Source: Maratus speciosus
Taxonomy: Eukaryota > Arthropoda > Arachnida > Araneae > Salticidae
DNA: 64,000 bases
Reading direction: 5' to 3'
NCBI GenBank assembly: GCA_963932465.1
Contig: OZ010800.1
Span: 29,452,852-29,516,851 of the forward strand
Under the pieces are notes generated by a model that searched no databases, was not told the DNA's origin, and was given only the letters and a program-made list of their open reading frames with translations. A program made the position numbers and the translations under genes. Numbering within the stretch: the stretch's first letter is position 1; the number at the start of each line of letters is the position of its first letter. Of the stretch, positions 1 through 10,789 are shown in pieces.

Positions 1-240
1 TATTTCGCTTTCATTTGAACGGAATCCAAGTATTTAGGGTGTTCAAAGTATCATATTGTTTGAATTTTATTTTATTTTTTAATGTTCAATTTGTTTAACT
101 TACTTGTTACAAAAATGTAACATGAAACTTAGAGCTAACTTAATGAAACATCTTAATATCTGTCCCTTCTCGGGCTCAAACAATGTAGGAAATAAAATAT
201 TTTCTTTTTTAATTTGTTCTGCAAATTATGTTTTTGTTTC
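1..240 (+). repeat. Right arm of a foldback repeat, cut by the window edge
   Basis: These 240 bases align without large gaps to 38501-38739, the right arm of the foldback at 38131-38739. Both start TATTTCG, share GGAATCCAAG near base 25, and end near TTTTTGTTT. The left arm and spacer of this copy would lie outside the window. No coding capacity is seen. Confidence 0.85.
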
Positions 241-1367
241 ATTCTTAGACGTCTAGAGACAGTTGTATGTAAACGAAGGCGGTAAACAAACGTTATAAAT
301 CACCTATTCAAATGCTGCGGACAGTAAAATTGCATTATGCAGCACGAAAAAACATGAAAATAACAGCGATGCCAACATTTGTTCGATAGAAAATTCTACT
401 GAATGAAAAAAAAAAGTAATAATAATTCATAATTTGTATCTTGCTTTAGAATAAATACTTGACATTTATTCGTATAATTTTCAGCATTTTACGGGCAGAT
501 GTAAGCTACTTTCTCTATTGCTTTCTTCATCATTAACTGGAAGTAAAACCTAGCACATGAAACCCCTGAACAATGCGGAATGAGTACATTATGTAGTGTT
601 TGTTGATTAACACCGTAGCAGCAATACATTGATGCAGAACTAATAAAGTTTTTCTTTATATGAGGATTGTTTCACTTTCAGAATCGGTTCCAAAAATGAA
701 AGTGTCCGCATATGAAAAAACTGAAACCAAAATCGAAAAAGTAAATTCACACAACAATCAGTATCGACCTCAGGTATCCTATACAAAACAAAATCATTTA
801 AAAATATTAAAGTTCAAGTGAAATCTCTAAAGATTTCTCCCATAGGTTTAACATCATCATTCGCGTTTCCCCGCTTGCAGGGTTTCCAGTTTGGCCTCCA
901 ATTTTAATCCGAAATCTCACATTCACACCGAAAAATTTCAGAGAGGAATTTTCACTTTATGTGATCTCTAAATGTCTCATATTAAATGAAGCATAAAATA
1001 CGAATCTTTATTTCTCGTATAAACTCGAAATTTCTGAATACAAATGGAGGCCAAACATCAAGCCGGAACTAATGTACGCTCTTAACTTAGAAATTCGTTC
1101 CAAAATAATTTTTTAAAAGATATCAAAGTTCCCTATCAATGCTACCATTCAGGGTTGCTAGTTTGTCCCTTTTTTATCCCGAAAAACCGACTTCAGACCA
1201 GAAATTTAGAAGAAGAATTTTTACGTTAAGTAATCAAAATCAATTTTCCCTTAAATTAAGCTTGTGCGAATACGCATTTTATCACTTAAAGTGTGTGCCA
1301 AACTGGCAATCCTTCTACCATTAAAATAAAAGAAATTATGAGGCCTAAAAAATATCCATAGAGAGAG
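241..1367. other. Unassigned AT-rich DNA
   Basis: No coding region or complete element is recognised. Two diverged stretches near 878-965 and 1149-1235 resemble each other (AGGGTTTCCAGTTTG against AGGGTTGCTAGTTTG, followed by similar text), which suggests an old direct duplication about 270 bp apart. The 61-codon frame at 1139-1324 lies in one of these copies and resembles no protein I know. Confidence 0.5.
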
Positions 1368-1993
1368 ACTTTTGAGGGTTCCGTACTTAAATAGTAAAAA
1401 CAGAGCAATTATAAGATCATTCCTGTGTCTGTCTGTCCGTTTGTCACAACCATTTTACTCGTAAACTATGGAACATTGAAAGTTCAAATTGCGGGAAGTA
1501 ATAAAGACTATTAACCCACATATTTTACAGATTATTAAACATTCCTAACTATATTTGGGGAAAAATGTAGAGCGGGTAATTAAGTTACTTGAAAACAAAA
1601 TATTTTCTCTGTATATCGTGTGAAAGCTTTCGTAACGCTGAACTCAAAAATACATTTCTTTTAATTTTAGGCTTTAAATTTTCAGAGATATCGTCGAAAA
1701 TGTAGTGCAAAATTATGTTCCCATCCTCCTATTTCCGAATCTACTGAAGCTAAAATTATGAAAAATTTAGAGTTAGTAGACGTTAATTTAAACCTTGCAA
1801 GAAAATTATAGCGATTACTCTAAGTCACATAGCTTTGAGAAAAGCGCATTTTTCCGTTACACACAATTTTCGATTTACGGGCATTCCGCAAAAGTGTTGA
1901 GGAGCTCTGGAGTTACCTATCGTAGCATAAGTATAAAAGCATTGTTGATAACTAGCAAAAGCCATGCTTTATTTGGATTCGCGAAGCATTATT
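1368..1993 (+). repeat. 5' part of a dispersed repeat with a CTGTCTGTCCG head
   Basis: It starts GAGGGTTCCGTAC and has a TGTCTGTCTGTCCG box at about 1420, then ACTCGTAAACTAT, then a TGAAAG block. This order also heads other repeats in the window. It is cut off where Hel-1 copy a begins at 1994. From memory, similar GGGTTCCGTA-headed repeats occur in other arthropods. A possible matching 3' end (TACGGAACCCTCTGAGCGCG) lies at 10118-10140, so the two Helitrons may have split one element. That is inference. Confidence 0.5.
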
Positions 1994-2633
1994 TCTACCC
2001 TATATATATAAAATCCTAATGAAACGAATTTATGAAACCACTTTATGAAACGATTTTATGAAACGACTGATTAAACAACTGCTTATGTTTCACGGCGATT
2101 TCTCCTAAAATATGGAATATTATGCAACGAAATTAACACCAAAAATCCGTATTGATCGAAGATTTCAAAACTGGTATTAAAATTTTTTAAATTCTAATTA
2201 GCTTTCGAGATATTATTTTTTTCTAATTTTAAACACTTTTCTTTAATGATGGGAACTCAAATTTTAATCATAATAAATAATTTTTTTCATGTTTTAGAAA
2301 AGGTTATTATTTTAAACTAATTTGGCGACCAGTTTGGCCTCCCTTAAATGTATGCTAGGAAAAAGTATCACGTTACTTTTATTCATAATTCAATTTACTT
2401 GAAGAATCATTCGTCAAATCGGAAGATTCTGATAGTGAAATCAAGAACTCGGCATTTTTATGTTAGCGCGGTGCAGGTGATAAATCGCCAAACATTTCTC
2501 CCGTCGCATTTTTTTTATTATTTCATTATCATTTTACTTAAAATACAAAACTTTCATTTAAAACTGAAGCCTTTAAAATTAATGGCTTTTACATCTTTTT
2601 TGTTTTTTAAACGAAACGAAAAGGAAAATATTA

Positions 2634-2956
2634 GACACAGATGTCATATACGCACCGAGGTACCTAATTGGCGCCAAAATGGCGTTATTTTACCTGACAT
2701 GGTTACCCGGCTAGTGTTGCTTATTTATTAATAAATGTTTCTTTACATTTGTGTTCTTTTTATTTAAAAAATGTTATAAATTGTTTTGTTTTATAGTTAT
2801 TAATTAAACTTTTTTTATTTATTGTTATTTCCTTTTAAAAATAATAGAAAATAATTTAAAACTACATATGTAACTGGTATTCGAAAACGAGGCTTTCGCC
2901 AAATTTTAGTGAAAAATAATCCACGCCGAACCTGGTGCGTATATGACATCTGTGCC
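2634..2956. mobile_element. MITE-M, about 323 bp, inside Hel-1a
   Basis: The ends are inverted repeats of GRCACAGATGTCATAT extending through ACGCACC (about 23 bp). The left flank AAATATTA is the reverse complement of the exact 8-bp duplication TAATATTT seen around the copies at 46509-46833 and 43536-44174; the right duplication has decayed here. An 8-bp duplication suggests a hAT-type mobiliser. No coding sequence is seen. Confidence 0.8.
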
Positions 2957-3007
2957 AAATCACAATAAAAATATTGAAATAGCAATTAAAGCCTTTGTGC
3001 AGGAATA

Positions 3008-3116
3008 TTAAAAAAGCAGTAAACCAACATTTAAAATGCACAAATAATGCATGAAAAGCAGCAATGTAATTCATGCATTATTTGTGCATTTTAAACTTTG
3101 GTTTACTGCTTTTTAA
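3008..3116. repeat. 109-bp near-perfect hairpin
   Basis: The left arm 3008-3055 and right arm 3070-3116 are reverse complements apart from about two substitutions and one missing base, around a 14-base loop. I do not see it in the other Hel-1 copies. It could be a tiny foldback insertion or a replication template-switch product. Confidence 0.8.
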
Positions 3117-4456
3117 CACAATAATAATAGCCTAAATCATGTGACTGTCATCAACAGTTCCGGGATGATCACTTCGCTTTTTATATGCCAGGTGGTCATT
3201 TTAGTTCTTTAATGTTAGCCGGGCGTAGGTGATAAATCGCCAAATATTGTCCCATCGCCATCATTTCATCTATATTAAAATAGCCCAAGTCATGTGTCTG
3301 TGATAAACAATTCCGGCTGACCCCCTCGCTTTTCATATGCAAGGTCCCCATTTTTAATCAAAATTACTTTTTCGAGTAACACTACATAAAATTTGCCGTG
3401 GTCGCAAATAATTCTCGATACTTTTATGTTAGCCGTTGAGCAAATTTCGCCAATAGCATTTTTTAAGACTCAAGTTAGCCTTTTTTTTTCTCGCGTGGGA
3501 AATTAAACAATGCTTTGATGTTAAAATTAAATGTCATGGTTTATATATTATTTTTCTTTTTCTGTTATTTTGCTCTTTTTATTTATTTATTTATTTTTAA
3601 GAAATAAGGGAAAGCATGAATTTTAAATGATTCAGCTTAAAATTAAAGTTAAAGTGCTTCAAATAAAATGAGCGAAAGGTTTATATTTTTAATGTAATGC
3701 GAAAAAATGCGACGAGAATAATGTTTGTCTCTTTATCATCTGCGCTCAGGTAGCATTAAATACAGAGGTCTTGATTTTTCTATCAGAATCTCCCTATTTG
3801 GTAAAGGATTGAGATAGTAAATTAAAATATGAATAAAAGCAAAATGATACAAAGTTTAGCATACATTTAAGGGAAACCAAATTGGTCACCAAGGGCGACT
3901 ATTGTTAAATAGTGCAACAAATCATGACATTTAATTTCAACTTCAAAGCAATGTTTTAATGGTACTACTTAGTTATCCCGTCGACCAATGTTGCCAAATT
4001 ATATAAATCGCCAAATCATACAAATTGATATAATTTTTATTTTAAATAACGAAAGAACAAATAAATTAGCATAAAACAAATAAAAATACAATAAAAACGT
4101 CGAAATAAAAACCACTTGACTGCGTAAACACGTGTAACTTCCTTAAAGTCAAGTGAATGTGACATTTACGATCAACCGTTACTGACATTTAACCTTATAG
4201 TTTGGCGATAGATTTTTTGTCGACGGGATAACCAAGTAGTGCCGTCTTAATTTATCACTCGAAAAATAAAAAAAATGCAAACTGGCGACTTGGACTATTA
4301 TAATATACGTGGAATGATGGCGATAGAATAATATTAGGCGACTTATCACCTGTGGCTGGTTAACATTAAGGTACCAAAATGGCCGCCTGGAATATAAAAA
4401 GCGAAGAGATCCGCCCGGAACTCTTGCAGATAGTCACATGACTTAGGCTATTATTA
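3117..4456. repeat. Large inverted repeat forming the core of Hel-1a
   Basis: A module running from AATAATAGCCTAAATCATG through CCATCATTTC is present in one orientation at about 3117-3550 and inverted at about 3890-4456. Both arms contain the TCGCCAA motif, the GTTCCGGG block and the sequence around the MITE-P target. The right arm holds MITE-P and the left arm retains an unoccupied version of its target near 3505-3515. Arms are clearly diverged. Confidence 0.65.
3961..4243. mobile_element. MITE-P, 283 bp, inside Hel-1a
   Basis: Termini GGTACTACTTAGTTATCCCG and the inverted GGCACTACTTGGTTATCCCG agree at 18 of 20 positions. Flanks GTTTTAAT (3953-3960) and GTCTTAAT (4244-4251) are an 8-bp duplication with one change. 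The unoccupied sequence survives in Hel-1f at 43475-43482. Further copies lie at 16343-16824, 36086-36333, about 43661-43954 and 46193-46485. Non-coding. Confidence 0.85.
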
Positions 4457-5059
4457 TAGAGGTTGTTTTCAATTCTAAAAACAGCGCAAACAATAATATT
4501 TCCTTACGATTAAAAATTTATTTACACGTGACTATTAAAAACAGAAAAAAAAACTTTAAAATTATTATTAAATGAGTACGTATTAAAAGCAGGAAAATAT
4601 TGAAAATTATGTCTTGAAAATTGTATTTACACGTGAATATTAAAATAGAAAGGAAATTTTAAAATAATAAATACATTAATATGCGTTTAACACTTTCTGG
4701 GGCAAGGTACTTCTGTTCGTAAAATGTTGAAATCAATGAATGGCACCAGAATTTACAAACAAATTCATTTCGAAATACGAAAATGCTTTTGTTCACTTAC
4801 TTAATAAAAGGAAAATTTTTATTCCAATATTCTGGTGCCAATGTGGCATTTAAGAATTAAATTTAAGTGATCCAAAAATGAACCGCCGCCCTTGAAGTGG
4901 TTAAAGCTGTAAATTGTAGTAAATTGTATTATGTCAATCGTTTTATAACGCTGTTAAAAATACAAGGAGGCAAAGACTCTGTTTACTTAATTCATTTTAT
5001 TTTAGCTTCTTTTCAAATTTTTAACTGATCTTGTTTAATCAAACACGAAAACAACCATT

Positions 5060-6273
5060 GGATAAAAAGATAAAATCTTTAACAACGATTTTACGCACAA
5101 ATAACGTGCAGAACGACAAAAAAAATTCCCATACGATCGTTTCGAGGATTCCTGGGTTTCCTTCCTCAGTGAGAAAAAAAAGCATTAAAATGCGTTCGAA
5201 GAACCCCTCGGCTATAGCCCCGAGTAAGAGCTTATGGACTGATCGAAAAGGCGAAAAAAAGGGTTTATATATTTTAAGGAAATGACGTAACGGACCGGAA
5301 CTAACTGAAAAAGAGTCACTACGCAGGATTCCTCCACACTGGCGAAAGGAGGCTAAAATTATCCAAATTGTAACTCAGTTTTTGATCTAGACTTTTACGA
5401 AGTTCACTATATTCATAAACGTACTTCCTTCTTAGTAAATGATATGACCAGCACCCCTTTCATTTCGCCGGTGTGGAGGAATCCAGCGCAGTGACTCTTT
5501 TTCAGTTAGTTCTGGTCCATTACGTCTTTTCTTTAACCCTTAAATGCCGGGTGTTGCCTTTCGGCAAGATGCACAATTTAGGCTCTAAAATACTATTAGA
5601 GTAATATTGAAGCTATAATGCCTAATGATGCCAATAAAATACATTCTGAAAATATTATTAAATCGTTTTCAACATGTAGGTGGCAACACATGTGCTGTTT
5701 AAGAATAAAGATGCAATTGTTGCTACTTGTTCTTTTTGTTTTGTTTAGAAGCTTGCGAAATACCTTATTTTGTTCTGCAGTGAGCAAGTAAAATTTATTT
5801 CTGATTATTGTTCCTAAAACTTTTGTGTGTTTAATATTATAGAATTTTATCAAGGAAAATTATTTTTCCAATTAAAGACCAGTGTTGCCGGTTAGTAACC
5901 AACTGGTTTTTAACCGTAAACCATACTTAAAACAAAATATGATTTTTTTAAGTATTTTCCCCATGATTCATTTAAAAAATGAAAGCCGAAAAACATTATT
6001 ACAATGGTTGTTGAAAAATCAGGCATTTAAGGGATACAATCTATAAACCCTTGTTTTCGCCTTTTCAATCAGAAAATAAACCAGTACTCGGGGCTATAAT
6101 CGAGGGGTTCTTCGAAACCATTTTAATTCTTTTTTTTTCTCTCACTGAGGAAGGGGATCCAGGAATCCTCGAAACGATCGTATGGAATTTTTTTTGTCGT
6201 TCTCTACGTCATTTGTGCGTTAAATTCTTGTTAGTTTTTTTATTAAATTTCGCACAAAGTTTAATCTATACTT
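5060..6273. mobile_element. Long-TIR (foldback, MULE-like) insert in Hel-1a
   Basis: Inverted arms of about 200 bp (about 5060-5283 and 6035-6273) share blocks such as ACGATCGTTTCGAGGATTCC. The insert is flanked by ACAACCATTG at 5050-5059 and 6274-6283, a duplication of about 9-10 bp. Hel-1c lacks it: its sequence runs straight on at about 17780-17800. Arms of this length with a 9-10 bp duplication are typical of Mutator-like elements; that class assignment is inference. Small frames at 5031-5285 and 6051-6284 are the two arms read on opposite strands. Confidence 0.75.
5284..5526. mobile_element. MITE nested in the left arm of the long-TIR insert
   Basis: Inverted ends of about 60 bp: GACGTAACGGACC with ACTGAAAAAGAGTCACT on the left mirror GGTCCATTACGTC on the right, and the CTCCACACYGGCGAAA block is also mirrored. 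The pairing may extend a few bases further on each side. No duplication could be fixed. Confidence 0.7.
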
Positions 6274-6525
6274 ACAACCATTGAATGTCTTACCAGCAGC
6301 TGATTTGGCCTTAAATTTTCGCAATCAAAGAGAATTTAATGGAAACAAGTTTACAGGGATATCGCTACAGGTTTTCTCATTATAATTCAATCTTCTCTAA
6401 TCTTTTTAAAGCAGATCAGATTAGCGTGCTTTTAAATTCTACGGTGGCTGAACGGGATTTGGCGGGCATAGCTTGCAAGAGGTAGAGCCCCCTAGTAATA
6501 AGATAAATATTTCAAAGTAACAATA

Positions 6526-8621
6526 TCTACCCTATATATATAAAATCCCAATGAAACGAATTTATGAAACGATTTTATGAAACGACTTTTTGAAACAATT
6601 TTATGTAACGACTGATTATGTTACATGGATATTTCTCCTAAAATATTGAGTATTATACGTTGAAATTAACACCAAAAATCCGTATTTATCTGCAGATCTC
6701 AAAACTGTTATTAGAATTTCAAAATTTGAATTTGTTTTCGAAATATTAATTTTTTTCTAATTTGAATTTAATTATTCTAATGATGGCAACAGTTTACTCC
6801 ATTTTTGTGAAAAAAGGGAGAAAACGGATAACGATAGGGATTATTGAATTTCTTTTTTTTCGCCATTTTCAAAGTAAAATTGAAATTATCTTTTATTTCA
6901 TCGGTAGCGAAGACAATATTGTGATTAAATATATTTTTTCAGGAAAATTTAAAAAAAAATAATTCATTATATTAATATTAATATTAATTAATAAATAAAT
7001 AATAATTTCTTATCTAGTTTAATTAAATTTTCATCATTTCAAGAGATATGTTTTGCATATTTTAGAAAGGTTATTATTTAAAATTATTGCCAATCACAGA
7101 AAAAGAGCAAAGAATAATACCTCCTTGTGATTAAAAATTTATTTACACGTGAATATTTAAAACAAAAAAACTTCAGAATTAAATGATTACACGTTAAAAG
7201 CAGGAAAATATTTAAAATTGCGTAATAAAATTGTATTTACTATGACTATTAAAAGAGAAAGAAAGCTTTAAAATAATAAATTTATTAAAAAGGCATTAAA
7301 AGCAATAAATGCGGGAAAATATGTCACGCTTAAAATGGCCAAGTAATAATTCTGCCAAACAGTTTAAATTTAAACATATATTTACGAGACTTTTTTTTTT
7401 TTTTTACTTTTGTCGTCAATTCTAAGACAGCGCAAATAATAATACATCCTTTCTAACAACAAAACTACTTTCACATGAATATTAAAAAGTGAAAGAAAAC
7501 TTAAAAATGATTAATTCATTAATATTCGTTAAAAGAAGCAAATGGGAGTAATTACGTAGTACTTAAAATTGGCAAATAGTAATATTAACGAACAGTTAAA
7601 AATTAAAAATATATCTATACTAGTCTTCAATTCCAAAGATATTGTTTTTTTTTTTGTCCGTGTGTTCCCATAACAATAAGATGAATTAAATTTCAATAAA
7701 AATAATAACAAACTTTTAAAAATTCATGGAGGCTACACACTTTTACATTAAATAATGTATGTACCCGTGAATCTTAAGAGAGAAAAAAAACTTAAAAATA
7801 AATAAATTATTGCATGACAAATGCATTTAATAGTGGAAATTACGTAATATATTAAAATGAACAATTAAAACGATTTTCATTCCGGAGAATTTTAAAGTGA
7901 CGTCAAATGGTATAAAAGAAATGCGGCTAGCAAATTTATTTGTATATTACATCGCTTGATGTAGCATAAATACAGTTAAATGTATTCGCAAAATACTTTA
8001 AATCAAAATTCGATAAATACATATTAGAAAAATCGGATATTCTTATATAAGCAATATGCAATGTAGAAAAAAAAAAACAAAAAAAAAAAAAAACATAAAA
8101 ATGTGCATGATGATGTATCAAAATAGAGAAAAGAATTCATGAATAAGCTATACCTGTTCCTTAAAATATACAAAACTCGATCAAAACATATAATATAAGC
8201 GGAAATACAATGGTTTTCAATACCGTGGTTCTTGAAAGCTATTCCCAAGCAGACGAAGTTCTTTAACCTCGAACCTAAACGAAGAACATTGTCCATAGCG
8301 TCTTCATAAAAGTCAGAAAGATGTCGACATTTTTAATGTACCATTTTATACAATCTGATTTTCAAATGTTTAATTGATCAACCCCACAGTCATCAATTGT
8401 TGTGACAATGATGGATGAGTCCATGTTAACAGAAAAATTCCCCATTCAAACGGAGAAAAATAGCAACCCGATTACAGAAGATAGCCGCCGCTATGGTGAT
8501 AATATCATTCAATCTTCCGTAATCTGGTGATATTTTAAAAACAGGCCACATTACCATATCTTCAGAGGTTGCGAAGTCTGAACGGGGGTTGGCGACATAG
8601 CTCGCTGGGGGGTGAGCCCCT

Positions 8622-8623
<2 letters not shown>
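6526..8623 (+). mobile_element. Non-autonomous Helitron, family Hel-1, copy b
   Basis: It starts TCTACCCTATATATATAAAA after an A and ends GTGAGCCCCTAG before a T, matching insertion between A and T. It lies in the same orientation 30 bp downstream of copy a. At 2.1 kb it lacks the MITEs M and P. No reading frame is recognised. The 3' hairpin is weakened by changes. A run of 32 T follows directly. Confidence 0.8.

Positions 8624-8655
<32 letters not shown>
8624..8655. repeat. Poly-T tract (32 T)
   Basis: Uninterrupted T run starting right after the CTAG end of Hel-1b. It may be the pre-existing target or later slippage. It produces spurious lysine- or phenylalanine-rich frames. Confidence 0.95.
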
Positions 8656-8657
<2 letters not shown>

Positions 8658-10789
8658 ATATTTATTAAGAAAATACGTTATTTTACATTTTGACGCATTT
8701 TAATTTTAGAAATGTAAATTCAGCGAAATAACTAAGAATTAATCGGATTTTTTTATTTATGATATAAAGAATTTAACAATTAATCTTATTTGTTTACAAT
8801 TCTGTTGTTGCTTTACAACAACAACAAAAAAATAAATAAATAAATAAATCATAATATAATATATTTTTTTAAATGCGTAAGTATCTTCTGCGTAAATGAT
8901 TTCACATAATAAGAATAAATTGCGTATTTTAATTCTTAACACTGAAAAATACTTTTATAATTGAATGTAAATAACTAAATGTTCACTAATTTTAATTCAT
9001 TAAAAATATGCTAAAATTTTCATAAAAATAGTATTTTAAAATTTCATAAAAGAAATCGTGGAACTATTTAATTAATCATGATTCTATCTATAATTTCTAA
9101 CTCCGTGATTTTTTTTTCTTCTGAAAATAAACGTGATTCATATTTAATTTTCAAAAATGCGTCCGTAAAGGAAAAACATGTAAAATAAATGAACTAAAAT
9201 AATATTTTTTTTAAGGTTATTCTGTAAAAAAAATAATATTGTGCAAATCTACAGATCATAATTTAATTTCAAGTCAAAATACTGACTAGTTTTTGTGTAA
9301 AGTGTACGACGAAATGTAATTTGTGTAGCCTAGTAGAGGATTTGCTTCACTCATCCTAATAAATTTCTAAAAAAATCGTCAGTAATTAGCTGAGATATTG
9401 ACTCTTAAAGACACGGACGGTTTTTACATGCATAATGACAGGGGCGGCGTACTCTATGTACCATCGACTTTTAAAGCCTAGATAACAACTTTTATTGATA
9501 TATTTGTGTAATGTAATGCCCAGTAGCAGGATGAAAACAATAAACGGAAAATTGTTAAAAACAGACGAATTTAATTAGAATTTATCACACAAATACTATG
9601 AGATTCGCGACTACTTTGCATTGACTGGATCTCTCAATACACCTCCCGTGTATTTAAAAGTTAATTAAAAACCAATCTGGAAAAACGCGGCACAGGGCAA
9701 GGCGGCATTGCAACTTTGCGACCTCCTTTCGAAGAGCACTTAGCACAATGCCAAGTTTAAACTTTGAACAAGGGTTTTGTTTTAGCTAAACTGTAAAAAG
9801 AAAATATTATTTCTAAGCTGAATTCAGTTTTATTAAATGCACAATGAAGTTTAAATATGCACATTTTTTTTTTTTTTGTCAATACCGAATAAAGTTCATC
9901 ATAAACATTTTAGGATATGATTAAAAAACGAGTTATGCAAAATAGCAATATTTGATATTATTTAGGCTTCATATCTCTTTGAACTTTCACACCCATTCCT
10001 ACTTTCCTAGTATATACAGTTATACCCAACTCTACGTTGTAAAGTTTTTTACGAAATCTTATTATTCTTTTAGCCAAATTTTTTTTATAATATTGTTAAT
10101 AGTTCATATATTTATTGTACGGAACCCTCTGAGCGCGAGTAATACTCGCACTTGAGCGTTTATTTTAATTTTACACACAATGCAGTATCGAATGCCTCTA
10201 CGAAGGAATAATTTCTATGCACTGACCGATTCTGATTTATTTTTAATTGAATAATCTCATTCAGAGATTTTTTTCAAAAGACAGAATACAATGGTACTCA
10301 TTTGGCAGAACTTAATACGACGTTACAGAATACTGATATATCTTGTAAGATAATTTTTCTGGTACGTATTTTAATTGAAGGAAATAAAAGAAATTAATAC
10401 ATGGAAATAATCGCCATGTATACATGGTGCATAAGCTGCTCATAATCCACGATTATCCCTAATTAACCTAAAAATTCTGTCACATTTAAATAAAACACTT
10501 CTGCGATTAAATTACACGACAAAATCTGTTCTGTGTGAGAAATGATTAAAAATTCTGTAAAAGACGCTCGTCGGAAAGAGTTTAACTTATTTCTAAAGTG
10601 TTTTACTACAGCTACTTTCGAATAATAATCTGCACTTTATTTAATAGCAGAATGTCTACATTTAAATAAAGTTACGATTAGCATCTTGAAATGGTAATAG
10701 TAAAGAGTATGAAAACAAGCATCAAAATGTGTTTGCCTTTCTTGCTTTGAACAACCTATATATATTAGCAGTGTTTGTTACTGTTAAAC
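8656..10789. other. Unassigned AT-rich DNA with one repeat end
   Basis: No coding sequence is recognised. At 10118-10160 the text TACGGAACCCTCTGAGCGCG, then a run containing ACTCGCACTTGAGCG, resembles the 3' end of GGGTTCCGTA-headed repeats known to me from other arthropods. It may be the far end of the element whose head lies at 1368. The rest shows only simple AT-rich stretches. Confidence 0.4.

Larger units (their letters stand above)
1994..6495 (+). mobile_element. Non-autonomous Helitron, family Hel-1, copy a
   Basis: The copy begins TCTACCCTATATATATAAAA and ends GAGCCCCCTAG followed by T. That fits Helitron termini: 5' TC, a GC-rich 3' hairpin, then CTRR. The same ends recur at 6526-8623, 15437-18005 and, inverted, 35826-37235 and 42636-44976. 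At 4.5 kb it is the longest copy because it holds MITE-M, a short hairpin, MITE-P and a 1.2-kb long-TIR insert. It has no Rep or helicase reading frame. The 127-codon frame at 2348-2731 is not recognised. Terminal T-T context at the 5' side is weaker than the expected A|T. Confidence 0.8.

Noticed and set aside
2348..2731. 127-codon frame in Hel-1a as a gene
   Set aside because: It crosses the MITE-M boundary and AT-rich low-complexity sequence, has no recognisable domain, and is not conserved in other Hel-1 copies.
5031..6284. Similar small frames on the plus strand at 5031-5285 and 6051-6284
   Set aside because: They are the inverted arms of the long-TIR insert, with no independent evidence of coding.
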